Shown: positions 55,132 through 64,000 of the stretch, piece after piece
Layout of the letters: the number at the start of each line of letters is the position of its first letter
Position numbering within the stretch: the first letter of the stretch is position 1
Assembly: GCA_934255485.1 (NCBI GenBank)
Contig: CAKQOG010000007.1
Coordinates: 1-64,000, forward strand
DNA length: 64,000 nt
DNA from: an uncultured Prevotellamassilia sp.
Lineage (GTDB): Bacteria > Bacteroidota > Bacteroidia > Bacteroidales > Bacteroidaceae
Direction: 5' to 3'
The notes under the pieces: generated by a model
Seen by the model: only the letters and a program-made list of their open reading frames with translations
What the model was told of the DNA's origin: nothing
Database searches by the model: none
Made by a program: the position numbers and the translations under genes

Positions 55132-55432
55132 TATGTCTAACCAACGCTATAAGGGCACACATAGGCACAATAACACCTATGTGTGCCCTTATTAATGCTA
55201 ACAACTTGTACTCATACCCAAGGTATGTGTGCCTTTTTACTGCAAGAACATTCTAAAAGTACTTTTTAGAATTTTTAAAAACATAAAACTAAGCAATAGT
55301 ACAAAAAAATCATTATCTTAGCAACGTGTTAACCCCACTGCCATTGAGCAGATGATGTGCTATGTAGTACACTCACCATGCCCTATATAGCATAACACAC
55401 ACTATGTACTAACGCCATAACAATATCCTTAA
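55132..55432. other. Intergenic region upstream of manC
   Basis: Besides the yidD hairpin it contains a palindrome around 55251-55273 (TTCTAAAAGTACTTTTTAGAA) and a weak -7 like site TATCTTAG (55314-55321). No small gene is visible. Confidence 0.5.
55150..55191 (+). terminator. Hairpin after yidD
   Basis: 16-bp perfect stem TAAGGGCACACATAGG / CCTATGTGTGCCCTTA. The T-run is weak. Confidence 0.7.
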
Positions 55433-56509
55433 ATGATGGAAACAAACAATAACAACTACTGCATCATTTTGGCAGGTGGCAACGGCAGACGCTTGTGGCC
55501 CGCCAGCAAAAAGGAACATCCCAAACAATTTATAGACTTTTTTGGAACAGGAAGAACGCTTTTACAGCAAACATTCGATCGTTTTGTTAAGCTAATTCCA
55601 ATTGAACATATCTTTATCTCCACGTTTCAAGATTACGTGCCATTGGTACGCCAACAGTTGCCCGAAGTTCCCATAAAAAATATCTTGCCCGAACCCGTAC
55701 AACTCAACACTGCACCCGCAGCCGTTTGGGGCACATGGCATGCTGTTCTTGACAACGAAGAGGCCAATGTAATTGTGTCGCCCGCCGACCAAATAGTACA
55801 ACATTTCGACCGATTTAAGGAGCAAATTCTTAAAGGACTTGACTATGTGGGCACACACAACTGCTTACTGGCTATGGGCGTTAAGCCAACACACCCCAAC
55901 ACTGCTTACGGCTACATACAAATGGGCGACGAAGTAGACAAAGGACTATACAAGGTGCAGTCGTTTAGCGAAAAGCCCGAAACAAGCTACGCCCAAATGT
56001 TTATGAATAGCGACGAGTTCTTATGGAATACAGGTATCTTTATGTGGAAAGGAAGTACAATGGGCACATTGCTTGCACACCTTTCTAACAAAGTAGACCG
56101 CCCCGTAAAAGAAGTGGCACAACAAACCATTACTATTGCTGAAGAAGTAGACTATGCCCGCTCTTGCATACCCGAGGGAATGCCTAAAAGCGTAGATTTA
56201 CTTGTACTTGAACATAGTGATAACGTTGTGGTACAGGCATGCGATTTTGGTTGGGCAGACGTAGGTTGTTGGACCGAACTGCACGAAGTTTCGCACACTG
56301 ATGTAGACGGAAACGCAGTTAGCGGCGGTCCTAAAGTGCTCTTCTCTGGTACACAAAACTGTATGGTGCGACTTCCTGCTAACATGAAAGCCGTTATAGC
56401 AGGTCTTGATGGCTTTTTGGTAGCACAGCAAGGCAACACACTTATGATTTGTCCTAATAAAGACCCTGACGCTATCCGACGCCTCATCAATGAGGGCATA
56501 TTCTTTTAG
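55433..56509 (+). CDS. manC: Mannose-1-phosphate guanylyltransferase
   Basis: 358 residues, the single-domain form without a C-terminal isomerase. It makes GDP-mannose from mannose-1-phosphate and GTP for capsule, LPS and fucose-containing glycans. The signature AGGNGRRLWPASKKEHPKQF lies at about residues 14-33, with VSPADQIV, ANTAYGYIQ and WNTGIFMWK following. Start codons at 55433 and 55436 are both possible (MMETN). Cytoplasmic. A strong terminator follows. The nearest genes are unrelated, so it is probably transcribed alone. Confidence 0.93.
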   Translation: MMETNNNNYCIILAGGNGRRLWPASKKEHPKQFIDFFGTGRTLLQQTFDRFVKLIPIEHIFISTFQDYVPLVRQQLPEVPIKNILPEPVQLNTAPAAVWGTWHAVLDNEEANVIVSPADQIVQHFDRFKEQILKGLDYVGTHNCLLAMGVKPTHPNTAYGYIQMGDEVDKGLYKVQSFSEKPETSYAQMFMNSDEFLWNTGIFMWKGSTMGTLLAHLSNKVDRPVKEVAQQTITIAEEVDYARSCIPEGMPKSVDLLVLEHSDNVVVQACDFGWADVGCWTELHEVSHTDVDGNAVSGGPKVLFSGTQNCMVRLPANMKAVIAGLDGFLVAQQGNTLMICPNKDPDAIRRLINEGIFF

Positions 56510-56515
56510 ATAGAC

Positions 56516-56557
56516 AGAGGGTGGTTCTAAAGACTAATTTTTTAGAACCACCCTCTT
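56516..56557 (+). terminator. Terminator of manC
   Basis: 15-bp stem AGAGGGTGGTTCTAAA / TTTAGAACCACCCTCT with T-rich loop and TT end. Confidence 0.85.
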
Positions 56558-56599
56558 AACAATTAACAATACACACGTTTATAACCACACATAAGTTAG

Positions 56600-56607
56600 T
56601 ATCTTTG
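56600..56607 (+). promoter_or_regulatory. -7 box at argB, leaderless start likely
   Basis: TATCTTTG ends 5 bases before the argB ATG (56612), so transcription should start at or next to the ATG. No in-frame upstream ATG is possible without crossing this box. Confidence 0.6.
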
Positions 56608-56611
56608 CAGT

Positions 56612-57385
56612 ATGAAACAGCAACTCACAATAGTAAAAGTAGGTGGCAAGATAGTTGAAACACCCGAAACCCTCGACCGCCTGCTACATGACTTTAGCAC
56701 ACTTAAAGGGAACAAAATATTGGTGCATGGAGGCGGACGCACAGCCACTCAAATTGCTAATCAACTAAACATAGAAACACACATGGTTGAGGGCAGACGC
56801 ATCACCGACGAGGCCATGCTGCAAGTTGTTACTATGGTATATGGCGGACTTGTAAACAAGAATTTGGTAGCCAAGTTACAAAGTTGTGGTGTGAATGCAT
56901 TAGGACTCACAGGAGCCGATATGAACGTGATACATTCGCATAAACGCCCTCTTAAAAACGGCATAGACTATGGTTTTGTTGGCGATGTAGACCAAGTAAA
57001 CTCCTCACAACTCGAGCAACTACTCAATATGGGCATCACACCTATATTGGCCCCTCTTACACACGATGGTGAGGGACACATGCTCAACACTAATGCTGAT
57101 ACTATTGCTGCTGAAACGGCAAAAGCATTGGCCAACGACTTCGATGTGACCCTTGTTTACTGCTTTGAACATGCGGGTGTACTCACTGATCCTGACGACG
57201 AAAGTAGCGTTATTCCTTCAATAAACCACAGCAGCTTTGAACAGCTAAAAGCCAATGGTACTGTATCAGGCGGCATGTTGCCCAAAATAGAAAACTCACT
57301 TGCAGCTGTATCTGCAGGCGTAAGCCGAGTTATCATTACCCGAGCAGACAAAATAAGCACGCTCGAAGGCACCATCATTGCATAA
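56612..57385 (+). CDS. argB: Acetylglutamate kinase
   Basis: 257 residues. ArgB phosphorylates N-acetylglutamate in arginine synthesis. The amino-acid kinase fold is clear: VKVGGKIVE at the start, VHGGGRTATQIANQL (about residues 38-52), LGLTGADMN, and NTNADTIAAETAKAL. Length is in the normal short range for arginine-insensitive forms. Its promoter box abuts the ATG, so the message is probably leaderless. The U32 gene starts 58 bases downstream and may be co-transcribed. Confidence 0.95.
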   Translation: MKQQLTIVKVGGKIVETPETLDRLLHDFSTLKGNKILVHGGGRTATQIANQLNIETHMVEGRRITDEAMLQVVTMVYGGLVNKNLVAKLQSCGVNALGLTGADMNVIHSHKRPLKNGIDYGFVGDVDQVNSSQLEQLLNMGITPILAPLTHDGEGHMLNTNADTIAAETAKALANDFDVTLVYCFEHAGVLTDPDDESSVIPSINHSSFEQLKANGTVSGGMLPKIENSLAAVSAGVSRVIITRADKISTLEGTIIA

Positions 57386-57442
57386 TACAATTATCACCAC
57401 ACTTACGAACGATATATATTTCTCTCCCATATTATCCACAAT

Positions 57443-58687
57443 ATGAAACAATACGAAATTATGGCTCCCGTGGGGTCGCGCGAAAGTCTTGCCGCTGCTC
57501 TAAAAGCTGGAGCTGACTCTATATATTTTGGCATCGAAGCATTGAACATGCGCGCACATAGTGCAAGCAAATTTACAATTGACGACCTCCGCGATATAGC
57601 CTCACAATGCAATGAACATGGTGTAAAATCATATCTCACCGTAAACACCATTATTTACGACGAAGACATTGAACTTATGCACCACATCTGTAATGCAGCA
57701 CACGAGGCTGGTATATCAGCTATCATTGCCTGCGATGTGGCAGTAATGACCTATTGCAACCGCATAGGGCAAGAAGTTCATCTATCTACTCAACTTAACA
57801 TATCAAATGTTGAAGCTTTGCGTTTCTATGCTCAATTTGCCGACGTTGCAGTGCTTGCTCGTGAACTTAATATGGAACAGGTGGCTCATATTCACGAAGC
57901 CATTGAAAAAGAACATATTTGCGGACCTTCAGGCGAACTCATACGCATTGAAATGTTCTGCCATGGTGCCTTGTGCATGGCTGTTAGCGGAAAATGCTAC
58001 CTTTCGCTCGATAACCTTGGACGTTCTGCCAACCGCGGGCAATGTATGCAAGTATGCCGACGCAGCTATACCGTACGCGACCGCGAAACGGGTATAGAAC
58101 TGGATGTAGACAACAAGTATATCATGAGCCCCAAAGACTTGAAGACCATAGGCTTTATCGACAAAATGATGAAAGCTGGTGTTCGAGTGTTCAAAATTGA
58201 AGGACGAGCTCGCAGCGCCGAATATGTGTACACCGTAGTGTCATGTTATAAAGAAGCAATTGCAGCCGTTGAAGATGGAACTTTCTGCCAAGAGAAAGTG
58301 GAACAATGGACCGAACGCTTAAAGACTGTGTTCAATCGCGGTTTCTGGGATGGATACTATCTTGGTCAAAAACTTGGCGAATGGAGCAATGTTTATGGCT
58401 CTGCCGCAACCGAAAAGAAACAGTATATTGGTAAAGGTCAAAAGTATTTTTCAAAACTCGGTGTAGGCGAATTTTTGATTGAAGCCGGTGAATTTCAAAG
58501 AGGCGACAAACTGCTCATTGTTGGTCCTACTACTGGAGCACTCTATCTTACAGCAACCGACATTCATGGCGACAACGGCCCCGTTGAGAAAGCCACTAAA
58601 GGTATGCGCGTAGCCATTCCCGTAACAGAAAAGGTGCGTCCAAGCGACAAACTCTATAAAATTGTTAGCAACAAGAATGAAGCATAA
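57443..58687 (+). CDS. U32 family peptidase (TrhP-like)
   Basis: 414 residues. The U32 signature ELIRIEMFCHGALCMAVSGKCYLS lies near residues 170-195, with CRRSYTVRDRETG and IEGRARSAEY further on. Cysteines in CHGALC ... CYLS ... GQCMQVC probably bind an iron-sulfur cluster. Related proteins (TrhP, YegQ) hydroxylate U34 of tRNAs, so a tRNA-modifying role is as likely as proteolysis. It starts a chain of overlapping genes; its last codons overlap the next ATG by 11 bases. Confidence 0.9.
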   Translation: MKQYEIMAPVGSRESLAAALKAGADSIYFGIEALNMRAHSASKFTIDDLRDIASQCNEHGVKSYLTVNTIIYDEDIELMHHICNAAHEAGISAIIACDVAVMTYCNRIGQEVHLSTQLNISNVEALRFYAQFADVAVLARELNMEQVAHIHEAIEKEHICGPSGELIRIEMFCHGALCMAVSGKCYLSLDNLGRSANRGQCMQVCRRSYTVRDRETGIELDVDNKYIMSPKDLKTIGFIDKMMKAGVRVFKIEGRARSAEYVYTVVSCYKEAIAAVEDGTFCQEKVEQWTERLKTVFNRGFWDGYYLGQKLGEWSNVYGSAATEKKQYIGKGQKYFSKLGVGEFLIEAGEFQRGDKLLIVGPTTGALYLTATDIHGDNGPVEKATKGMRVAIPVTEKVRPSDKLYKIVSNKNEA

Positions 58688-59318
58688 CCCCGTTTTACTC
58701 TTCGACTTTGGAGGAGTGATTGTAGACCTCGACCGCAAACGCGTGTTACAATCATTTGCTAATATTGGCATAGACATCAGTAGTTTTCTTGGCGACTACA
58801 AACAAAGTGGCATATTTTCGCTACTTGAGCAAGGACGCATAAGCATCAACAACTTCTGCAAAGAATTGCGCATACTTTGTAACTGTCCTACAGCAAGCGA
58901 TGAGCAAATCATAAAGGCATGGCAAAGCTTTTTGGTGAATGTTCCACACAATCGGCTCGAAATGCTTCTGAAGGCTAAACAACATTATTCTATTAACCTC
59001 TTAAGCAACACCAACGAGGTACACTGGGATATGGCCAAAAACATCTTTTTCAAGTATAAAGATAAGGGGGTTACAGACTTCTTCGATCACATATTCCTCT
59101 CGTGCAGAGAGGGCATTGAGAAGCCTGATCCTGAACTATTTGAAAGAGTTGTTTCCAAACTTAATGTACCAGCCAACGATATTATATTCTTTGATGATAG
59201 CGAGGTAAACTGCCAAGCCGCTCGCAATTGTGGACTACAAGCATATATAGCCCCTGCAGGCGGTGAATGGCTTAAATATTTTGACAACTATGGCAAATTA
59301 CACCTTCCATGCATTTAA
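58677..59318 (+). CDS. HAD superfamily phosphatase
   Basis: 213 residues from the ATG at 58677; an upstream TTG is less likely. The nucleophile motif is FDFGGVIVDLD (D10 and neighbours), followed by LLSNTNEVH (motif II Ser/Thr) and DDSEVNCQAARNCG (motif IV acidic). The cap is of the helical type used by subfamily IA enzymes acting on small phosphate esters. The substrate is unknown; next to ribF a flavin-phosphate role is imaginable but not supported directly. It overlaps U32 by 11 bases and ribF by 29. Confidence 0.87.
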   Translation: MKHNPVLLFDFGGVIVDLDRKRVLQSFANIGIDISSFLGDYKQSGIFSLLEQGRISINNFCKELRILCNCPTASDEQIIKAWQSFLVNVPHNRLEMLLKAKQHYSINLLSNTNEVHWDMAKNIFFKYKDKGVTDFFDHIFLSCREGIEKPDPELFERVVSKLNVPANDIIFFDDSEVNCQAARNCGLQAYIAPAGGEWLKYFDNYGKLHLPCI

Positions 59319-60243
59319 GCATAACGTAAAGCCCGAGCAAGGCTTTTGTGCTGCCATTGGCTTCTTTGATGGTGTGCACAAAGGACATCAATTTTTAATA
59401 GAACAAGTCAAGCGCGAAGCTCTTAAACGTGGTTTGCAACCTATTGTCATATCCTTTGAAGAGCATCCTCGTCTTGCACTTTCACAAGTACCTTATTGGC
59501 CCGAATTGCTTACAACCAATGAACAGAAGCTTAAACTTTTGCAGCAAACGGGCATTGATGGATGCGTAATGTTGCATTTCAACCACGAAATGTCTATGCT
59601 CACATCGGGTGAATTTATGTCGATTGTTCTGCATAAGCAACTCCATGTTCGTTGCCTCATCGTGGGCTACGACCATCACTTTGGTTCTGATCTCTCGTCT
59701 AATTATAGAAACTATGTTATACAAGGAAAAGAGATTGGTATAGAGGTAATCAAGGAGCGCAAGTTTGAAGAAAATGAGTTACAAATAAGTTCTTCTTCCA
59801 CCAGACGGTTCCTAATAGGAGGCAATGTTGAAATGGCCAAGGCATGCCTTGGTCGCCCCTACATGCTTGAAGGAACAATTGTAAGGGGGCGCCATGAAGG
59901 TTCAGAACTGGGATTTCCTACTGCCAACCTACAGCCCGACTGCAACGAGCAACTTATTCCTGGCCGAGGTGTCTATGCCGTTAAAGCGTGTATAGATGGC
60001 TTTAACTATAAGGGCATGCTCAATATAGGTTGGCGCCCAACCATGAACAATGGCGACGACCAAACCATAGAGACACACCTACTTGACTGCAATGCTAACG
60101 ACCTTTACGGCAAACACATGCAAATATTTTTTTACCGCAGAGTGCGAGACGAGCATCGCTTTGCCAATATTGAAGAGCTAAAGAAGCAACTAACCATTGA
60201 CGAGCTAACCATTAGGGAAATGCTCGCTGAAAATGTTGAATGA
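59290..60243 (+). CDS. ribF: Bifunctional riboflavin kinase / FAD synthetase
   Basis: 317 residues from the ATG at 59290. The N-terminal adenylyltransferase part shows IGFFDGVHKGHQFL (residues about 23-36) and VGYDHHFG. The C-terminal kinase part shows RGRHEGSELGFPTANL and MLNIGWRPTM. It makes FMN and FAD from riboflavin. An upstream ATG at 59263 is inside the HAD gene and gives a weaker start. Its TGA overlaps the next ATG. Confidence 0.95.
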   Translation: MANYTFHAFKHNVKPEQGFCAAIGFFDGVHKGHQFLIEQVKREALKRGLQPIVISFEEHPRLALSQVPYWPELLTTNEQKLKLLQQTGIDGCVMLHFNHEMSMLTSGEFMSIVLHKQLHVRCLIVGYDHHFGSDLSSNYRNYVIQGKEIGIEVIKERKFEENELQISSSSTRRFLIGGNVEMAKACLGRPYMLEGTIVRGRHEGSELGFPTANLQPDCNEQLIPGRGVYAVKACIDGFNYKGMLNIGWRPTMNNGDDQTIETHLLDCNANDLYGKHMQIFFYRRVRDEHRFANIEELKKQLTIDELTIREMLAENVE

Positions 60244-61100
60244 TGATAACCGCTATTAGTGTATTTATCCTATTTATTGCCGTTCAGTTTATATGCGGAG
60301 CAGCAACTCTATTATTCTCTAACATTGATAAATTAGGTAGTGGATTGCCACTTAACCAACTCAGCATACAACCCGTAACATTGGGTATAACGATGCTCAT
60401 TGGCGAAGGTTTATTGGCCTTCGGCCTATGGTGGTGGTTCAACAAAGTAGAGAAACCTGTGCGTCTACGCAGTGCAGCCAACCCCGAATTAGGCAGTATT
60501 TTCAAGTTTAAACCTGTAAAAAGAGAACTTGTCGCCCGACATATTAGTAGGCAACATATGGTTTATGGTATTGTTGCAACTTTGCTGCTTGCCATAGGAG
60601 TTTCGGGCATTGTTGAGCACTTTGGCTTTTCTGATGATGGAACGACCAACATGTTCTTACAAATGAAAGGCAATCCGCTTTGCTGGCTACTTATGTGCAT
60701 AGTAGGGCCAGTTGCCGAAGAATTAACCTTCAGAGTAGGCATTTTGCGCTCGCTCTATCGTCTTAAAGTTGCAGGTTGGCTATCAGCCTTTATCACCGCT
60801 CTTTTGTTTGGTCTTGTGCATGGAAACCTTGCACAAGGTTCAGCGGCCCTTATTATAGGTTTTGCTCTTGGTTTAATGTACTTGCGTACGGGCGATTTGC
60901 GTCTGTGTTTGCCAGCACATATTATCAACAATACCCTTGCAATGCTTCTTGCCTGCCTACCCAATGTGCCCGGGGCTGGCATGTGTCTTAGCATCATCTC
61001 TATTCTCGCAGGTGCTTTGTTATTAGCATATAGTCTGAGACCATATTCTGCAGAAACAGTAACAACAACACATCCCAACACAACTAATCAAGAACAATGA
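60240..61100 (+). CDS. CPBP family intramembrane metalloprotease
   Basis: 286 residues with about eight membrane helices. The catalytic motifs are GPVAEELTFRVGIL (E-E-x-x-x-R, about residues 157-170), FGLVHGN (about 190) and PAHIINNT (about 218). CPBP (CAAX/Abi) proteases cut within membranes; substrates here are unknown. The start ATGATG overlaps the ribF stop, and the end overlaps the dusB ATG, so translation is coupled through the chain. Confidence 0.92.
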   Translation: MMITAISVFILFIAVQFICGAATLLFSNIDKLGSGLPLNQLSIQPVTLGITMLIGEGLLAFGLWWWFNKVEKPVRLRSAANPELGSIFKFKPVKRELVARHISRQHMVYGIVATLLLAIGVSGIVEHFGFSDDGTTNMFLQMKGNPLCWLLMCIVGPVAEELTFRVGILRSLYRLKVAGWLSAFITALLFGLVHGNLAQGSAALIIGFALGLMYLRTGDLRLCLPAHIINNTLAMLLACLPNVPGAGMCLSIISILAGALLLAYSLRPYSAETVTTTHPNTTNQEQ

Positions 61101-62134
61101 AAATAGGCAATTTAGACCTCGGTACACGCCCTGTATTATTAGCTCCTATGGAAGATGTTACCGACATTGGCTTCCGTTTGTTATGCCGACAACTTGGCGC
61201 CTCTATGGTCTATTCTGAGTTTGTTGCAGCAGATGCTTTGGTACGCATGGTCAATAAGAGTTTAGACAAGCTCACCGTATGCGATGCCGAACGCCCTGTG
61301 GCTATACAGATTTATGGCAAAGACCCTATTGCAGTACGCGATGCAGCCCAAATTGTAGTAGAACGCGCCCACCCCGATGTGTTAGACATTAACTTTGGTT
61401 GCCCCGTAAAGAAAGTAGCGGGCAAAGGAGCTGGAGCTGGATTGTTACAAGACGTGCCTCGTATGCTCGAGATAACACGTGCCGTTGTAGACGCCGTAAA
61501 CGTGCCTGTTACTGCCAAAACACGTTTGGGCTGGGATGCTGATCATAAAATAATTGTTCCGTTAGCTGAGCAACTGCAAGATTGCGGTATAAAAGCCCTC
61601 ACCATTCACGGACGTACAAGGGCACAAATGTACAATGGCGATGCTGATTGGACGCTCATTGGCGAGGTTAAAAAGAACCCACGCATGCACATCCCTATCA
61701 TTGGCAATGGTGATATTACATCTGCCCAAAAAGCGCTCGAAAACTTCGAGAGATATGGAGTTGATGCTGTAATGGTGGGACGTGCTACCTTTGGACGCCC
61801 TTGGATTTTTAAAGAAATTCATGATGCCTTACACCTTGACAACAATCACGACATAGACCATGTAATACCCAGTGATTACCCCACTATGAGCGTTGATTGG
61901 AAACTGGATGTACTGAAAGAACAAGTTCGCCAAAGCGTTGAACGAATTGACGAATACAGAGGCATTCTGCACATTCGCCGCCATCTTGCCGCCACACCTA
62001 TCTTTAAGGGCATACCTAATTTTAGGCAAACACGCATAGACATGTTGCGTGCCGAAACAGTGGAGCAACTTTTCAGTATCATGGAAAGCACACGCCCACT
62101 CATCCGCGAAGCAGCTATGCAAGAAAAAGCATAA
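61097..62134 (+). CDS. dusB: tRNA-dihydrouridine synthase
   Basis: 345 residues. The FMN-binding start is LLAPMEDVTDIGFRLL (about 14-29), and the catalytic cysteine is C102 in NFGCPVKKVAGKGAGAGLL. The barrel continues with TIHGRTRAQMYNGDADW and VDAVMVGRATFGRPWIF. It reduces uridine in tRNA to dihydrouridine. It ends the U32-HAD-ribF-CPBP-dusB chain. FAD/FMN synthesis (ribF) and a flavoenzyme for tRNA share the operon. Confidence 0.95.
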   Translation: MKIGNLDLGTRPVLLAPMEDVTDIGFRLLCRQLGASMVYSEFVAADALVRMVNKSLDKLTVCDAERPVAIQIYGKDPIAVRDAAQIVVERAHPDVLDINFGCPVKKVAGKGAGAGLLQDVPRMLEITRAVVDAVNVPVTAKTRLGWDADHKIIVPLAEQLQDCGIKALTIHGRTRAQMYNGDADWTLIGEVKKNPRMHIPIIGNGDITSAQKALENFERYGVDAVMVGRATFGRPWIFKEIHDALHLDNNHDIDHVIPSDYPTMSVDWKLDVLKEQVRQSVERIDEYRGILHIRRHLAATPIFKGIPNFRQTRIDMLRAETVEQLFSIMESTRPLIREAAMQEKA

Positions 62135-62155
62135 CAACCTCTTTTAGTAAAAATA

Positions 62156-62189
62156 AAAGCCGATTTCAAATGCAGAAATCGGCTTTTTA
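62156..62189 (+). terminator. Terminator of the dusB operon
   Basis: 13-bp perfect stem AAAAGCCGATTTC / GAAATCGGCTTTT followed by T. Confidence 0.9.
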
Positions 62190-62239
62190 TGTTTATGTAA
62201 CAATGCCTTTAGCATTAAACATAAGAAGGTTTAGCAAGA

Positions 62240-62271
62240 TTTGTGAATATCAACATAAAACATTATTTTTG
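62240..62271 (+). promoter_or_regulatory. Promoter of dapB
   Basis: TTTG at 62240-62243, 20 bases, TATTTTTG at 62264-62271. The leader is about 30 bases. Confidence 0.75.
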
Positions 62272-62305
62272 CAATTCAGAATAACATACAAAACACACAT
62301 AACAC

Positions 62306-63058
62306 ATGAAATTAGCACTTATAGGCTACGGTAAAATGGGCCACATGATTGAACAAATAGCATTGCAACGCGGTCACGAAATCGTTAGCATCATCGACAT
62401 CAACAATATGCAAGACTTCGATAGCGACGCCTTTCGTAGTGCAGACGTTGCCATTGAATTTACCAATCCTACAGCAGCTTACGACAACTACTTACGTGCT
62501 TGGAAACAAGGAGTTAAGGTTGTAAGCGGTAGTACAGGCTGGCTCAAGGAACACGAAGCCGACGTGCGTAAGGCTTGCAAAGAAGGCAATACGCTATTTT
62601 GGGCCTCTAACTTTTCATTGGGTGTAGCCATATTCTCCGCCGTTAATAAGTATTTGGCACGCATCATGAATGCCTATCCCACTTATGATGTAAGCGAGGT
62701 TGAAACCCACCACATTCACAAACTCGATGCACCAAGTGGCACGGCTATCACCCTTGCCGAACAAGTGTGCAACGAACTTGATCGCAAAACGGGCTGGGTA
62801 AAAGGTGAGGTTCACAATGCCGACGGAACCATCTCTGGAAGCAAAAACACCCCTCACGACTTACTGCGTATCGACGCTATCCGCGAGGGCGAAGTGCCAG
62901 GCATACACACTATCACCTACGATTCGCCTGCCGATATGATACAAATCACCCATTCTGCACACAACCGCGAAGGCTTTGCATTAGGAGCGGTATTGGCTGC
63001 TGAATTTACAGCTACTCACCAAGGATTGTTGTCTACAGACGATCTCTTTAAGTTCTAA
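62306..63058 (+). CDS. dapB: 4-hydroxy-tetrahydrodipicolinate reductase
   Basis: 250 residues. DapB reduces the dihydrodipicolinate-type product of DapA in lysine and diaminopimelate synthesis. The NAD(P) motif is GYGKMGHM (7-14). The catalytic and substrate residues lie in ETHHIHKLDAPSGTA (H135, H136, K139, D141). Length is near the normal range. Cytoplasmic. A clear promoter precedes it; lepB follows 149 bases downstream on the same strand, the usual Bacteroidales order. Confidence 0.96.
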   Translation: MKLALIGYGKMGHMIEQIALQRGHEIVSIIDINNMQDFDSDAFRSADVAIEFTNPTAAYDNYLRAWKQGVKVVSGSTGWLKEHEADVRKACKEGNTLFWASNFSLGVAIFSAVNKYLARIMNAYPTYDVSEVETHHIHKLDAPSGTAITLAEQVCNELDRKTGWVKGEVHNADGTISGSKNTPHDLLRIDAIREGEVPGIHTITYDSPADMIQITHSAHNREGFALGAVLAAEFTATHQGLLSTDDLFKF

Positions 63059-63207
63059 GAGTAAAGACAAAATGAATTGTTGGTATTCTCAACAAAGAGG
63101 CATAAAGTTGTGCTTGCTTAGCACACGATTTTCCAACGCATATCAGCGGTTTTTGAATATCAACACAATATTCGTTTCACACCTATACATTTTCACACAG
63201 ACACCTT

Positions 63208-64000
63208 ATGTCAGTAAATAAACGCTTTATAAATACAACTTCTACAGGCGATGTAAAAAGCAAAAAGCGAAAACCATCGTGGCTAACGTTTTCGATAGTC
63301 ATGGTGCTTTATTTAGCCTTTCTATATTGGGTTGGTTCATGGTGGGGACTCATTGTTGTTCCCTTTATCTACGACCTTTACATCTCACGAAAAATTAATT
63401 GGAGCTGGTGGCGCAACCCTGCAGTAGCTCCAACCACTCGCTTTATCATGGGCTGGGTAGATGCTATTGTGTTTGCTTTAGTAGCCATATACTTTCTCAA
63501 CCAATTCTTCTTTCAAAACTTTGTTATACCCTCTTCATCGCTCGAAAAAACATTGCTCACGGGCGACTATCTGTTGGTTTCAAAGCTATCATATGGTCCA
63601 CGCATACCTCAAACACCACTCTCTATGCCGCTCACACAGCACACTTTGCCTGTGCTCAACTGCCGTAGCTATAGCACATGGCCACATTGGGATTACCGCC
63701 GTGTGAAAGGCTTGGGACACGTTCAGCTCAACGACATTGTTGTGTTTAACTACCCTGCAGGTGATACCGTAGCCCTTAATCAGCAAAACCAAGACTACTA
63801 TCGTTTGGCATATCAAATTGGCGATCAGATGCTTGGCACTCAGTCAAACGTGCCCAGCGAACAGGTTGTTCCTGCCTCAGCATCGCTCAATCGCTCAATG
63901 AACTACGAAGAGCAGCAAGCATTCTTTAAGAAGGTTTATGCCGCAGGTGTGGCATATATGCGCTCGCAGCCCGAACAGTTTGGCGACATAGTTGCACGTC
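63208..64000 (+). CDS. lepB: Signal peptidase I, truncated at the window end
   Basis: The ATG at 63208 opens a frame that runs off the right edge. Two hydrophobic segments (about residues 26-54) precede a third (about 80-100) and then the active-site sequence VIPSSSLEKTLLTGDYLL; the nucleophile is S111. The catalytic lysine lies beyond the window or in the missing part. LepB removes signal peptides from exported proteins. The long YGPRIPQTP insert is typical of the Bacteroidetes enzyme. It follows dapB. Confidence 0.92.
   Translation, partial: MSVNKRFINTTSTGDVKSKKRKPSWLTFSIVMVLYLAFLYWVGSWWGLIVVPFIYDLYISRKINWSWWRNPAVAPTTRFIMGWVDAIVFALVAIYFLNQFFFQNFVIPSSSLEKTLLTGDYLLVSKLSYGPRIPQTPLSMPLTQHTLPVLNCRSYSTWPHWDYRRVKGLGHVQLNDIVVFNYPAGDTVALNQQNQDYYRLAYQIGDQMLGTQSNVPSEQVVPASASLNRSMNYEEQQAFFKKVYAAGVAYMRSQPEQFGDIVAR

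Overview
The window reads as a chromosomal segment of a Bacteroidales bacterium, most likely Prevotellaceae. Three things point there. Promoters follow the Bacteroidetes pattern (TTTG or TTGC, about 19-21 bases, then TAnnTTTG). Several secreted proteins end in a short sorting-type tail (GIYIVNGKKVIIK-like). Many genes belong to Bacteroidetes-typical families (DUF2723, DUF4252, DUF4271, DUF2490, BspA-like repeats, GH95, GH109). No rRNA, prophage, CRISPR array or recognisable defence island is visible.

Layout. 1-2871 (-): truncated DUF2723 membrane glycosyltransferase-like gene. 3409-5625 (+): pyruvate formate-lyase without an activase beside it. 5908-7033: small zinc-ribbon gene, then a repeat-rich gap with an ACGTATCC palindrome cluster and a mirrored REP-like element. 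7119-9832 (-): a 56-residue peptide gene and a BspA-like surface-protein gene split by a frameshift. 10349-17242 (-): MATE transporter, GH109, GH95 and queG. 17422-18844 (-): secreted adhesin-like protein and tRNA-Gln. 19219-20170 (+): greA and a HIT protein. 20661-22215 (-): DUF4252, membrane protein and ECF sigma factor. 22280-27701 (-): parE, coaD, S41 protease and THUMP-like methyltransferase in transcription order. 27780-28493: IS200/RAYT-like transposase between mirrored hairpin arms. 28579-29718 (-): GNAT protein. 29719-30904: decayed repeat arms and a second ACGTATCC cluster.

From 30905 nearly everything is on the + strand: a very large, codon-biased secreted protein; gyrB; an outer-membrane barrel; tRNA-Leu; a four-gene VTC/DUF4956/DUF2490/Cthe_2159 operon; a 1355-residue GH2 beta-galactosidase; a DEAD-box helicase with a second barrel protein; tRNA-Val; a SAM-II riboswitch with metK; a LOG protein; DUF4271, hemD, rnpA and yidD; manC; argB; the overlapping chain U32 peptidase, HAD phosphatase, ribF, CPBP protease and dusB; dapB; and the start of lepB.

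How it fits together. The GH2, GH95 and GH109 enzymes suggest trimming of host or mucin glycans (galactose, fucose, N-acetylgalactosamine). PFL fits anaerobic sugar fermentation. The secreted proteins sharing a C-terminal tail probably leave by one sorting route. The items most worth a second look are the RAYT element and its two transposase-less relatives, the VTC/DUF4956 operon, the 56-residue peptide gene, the split BspA-like gene, the 22-bp tandem array at 49757-49842, and an orphan minus-strand promoter at 49578-49608.
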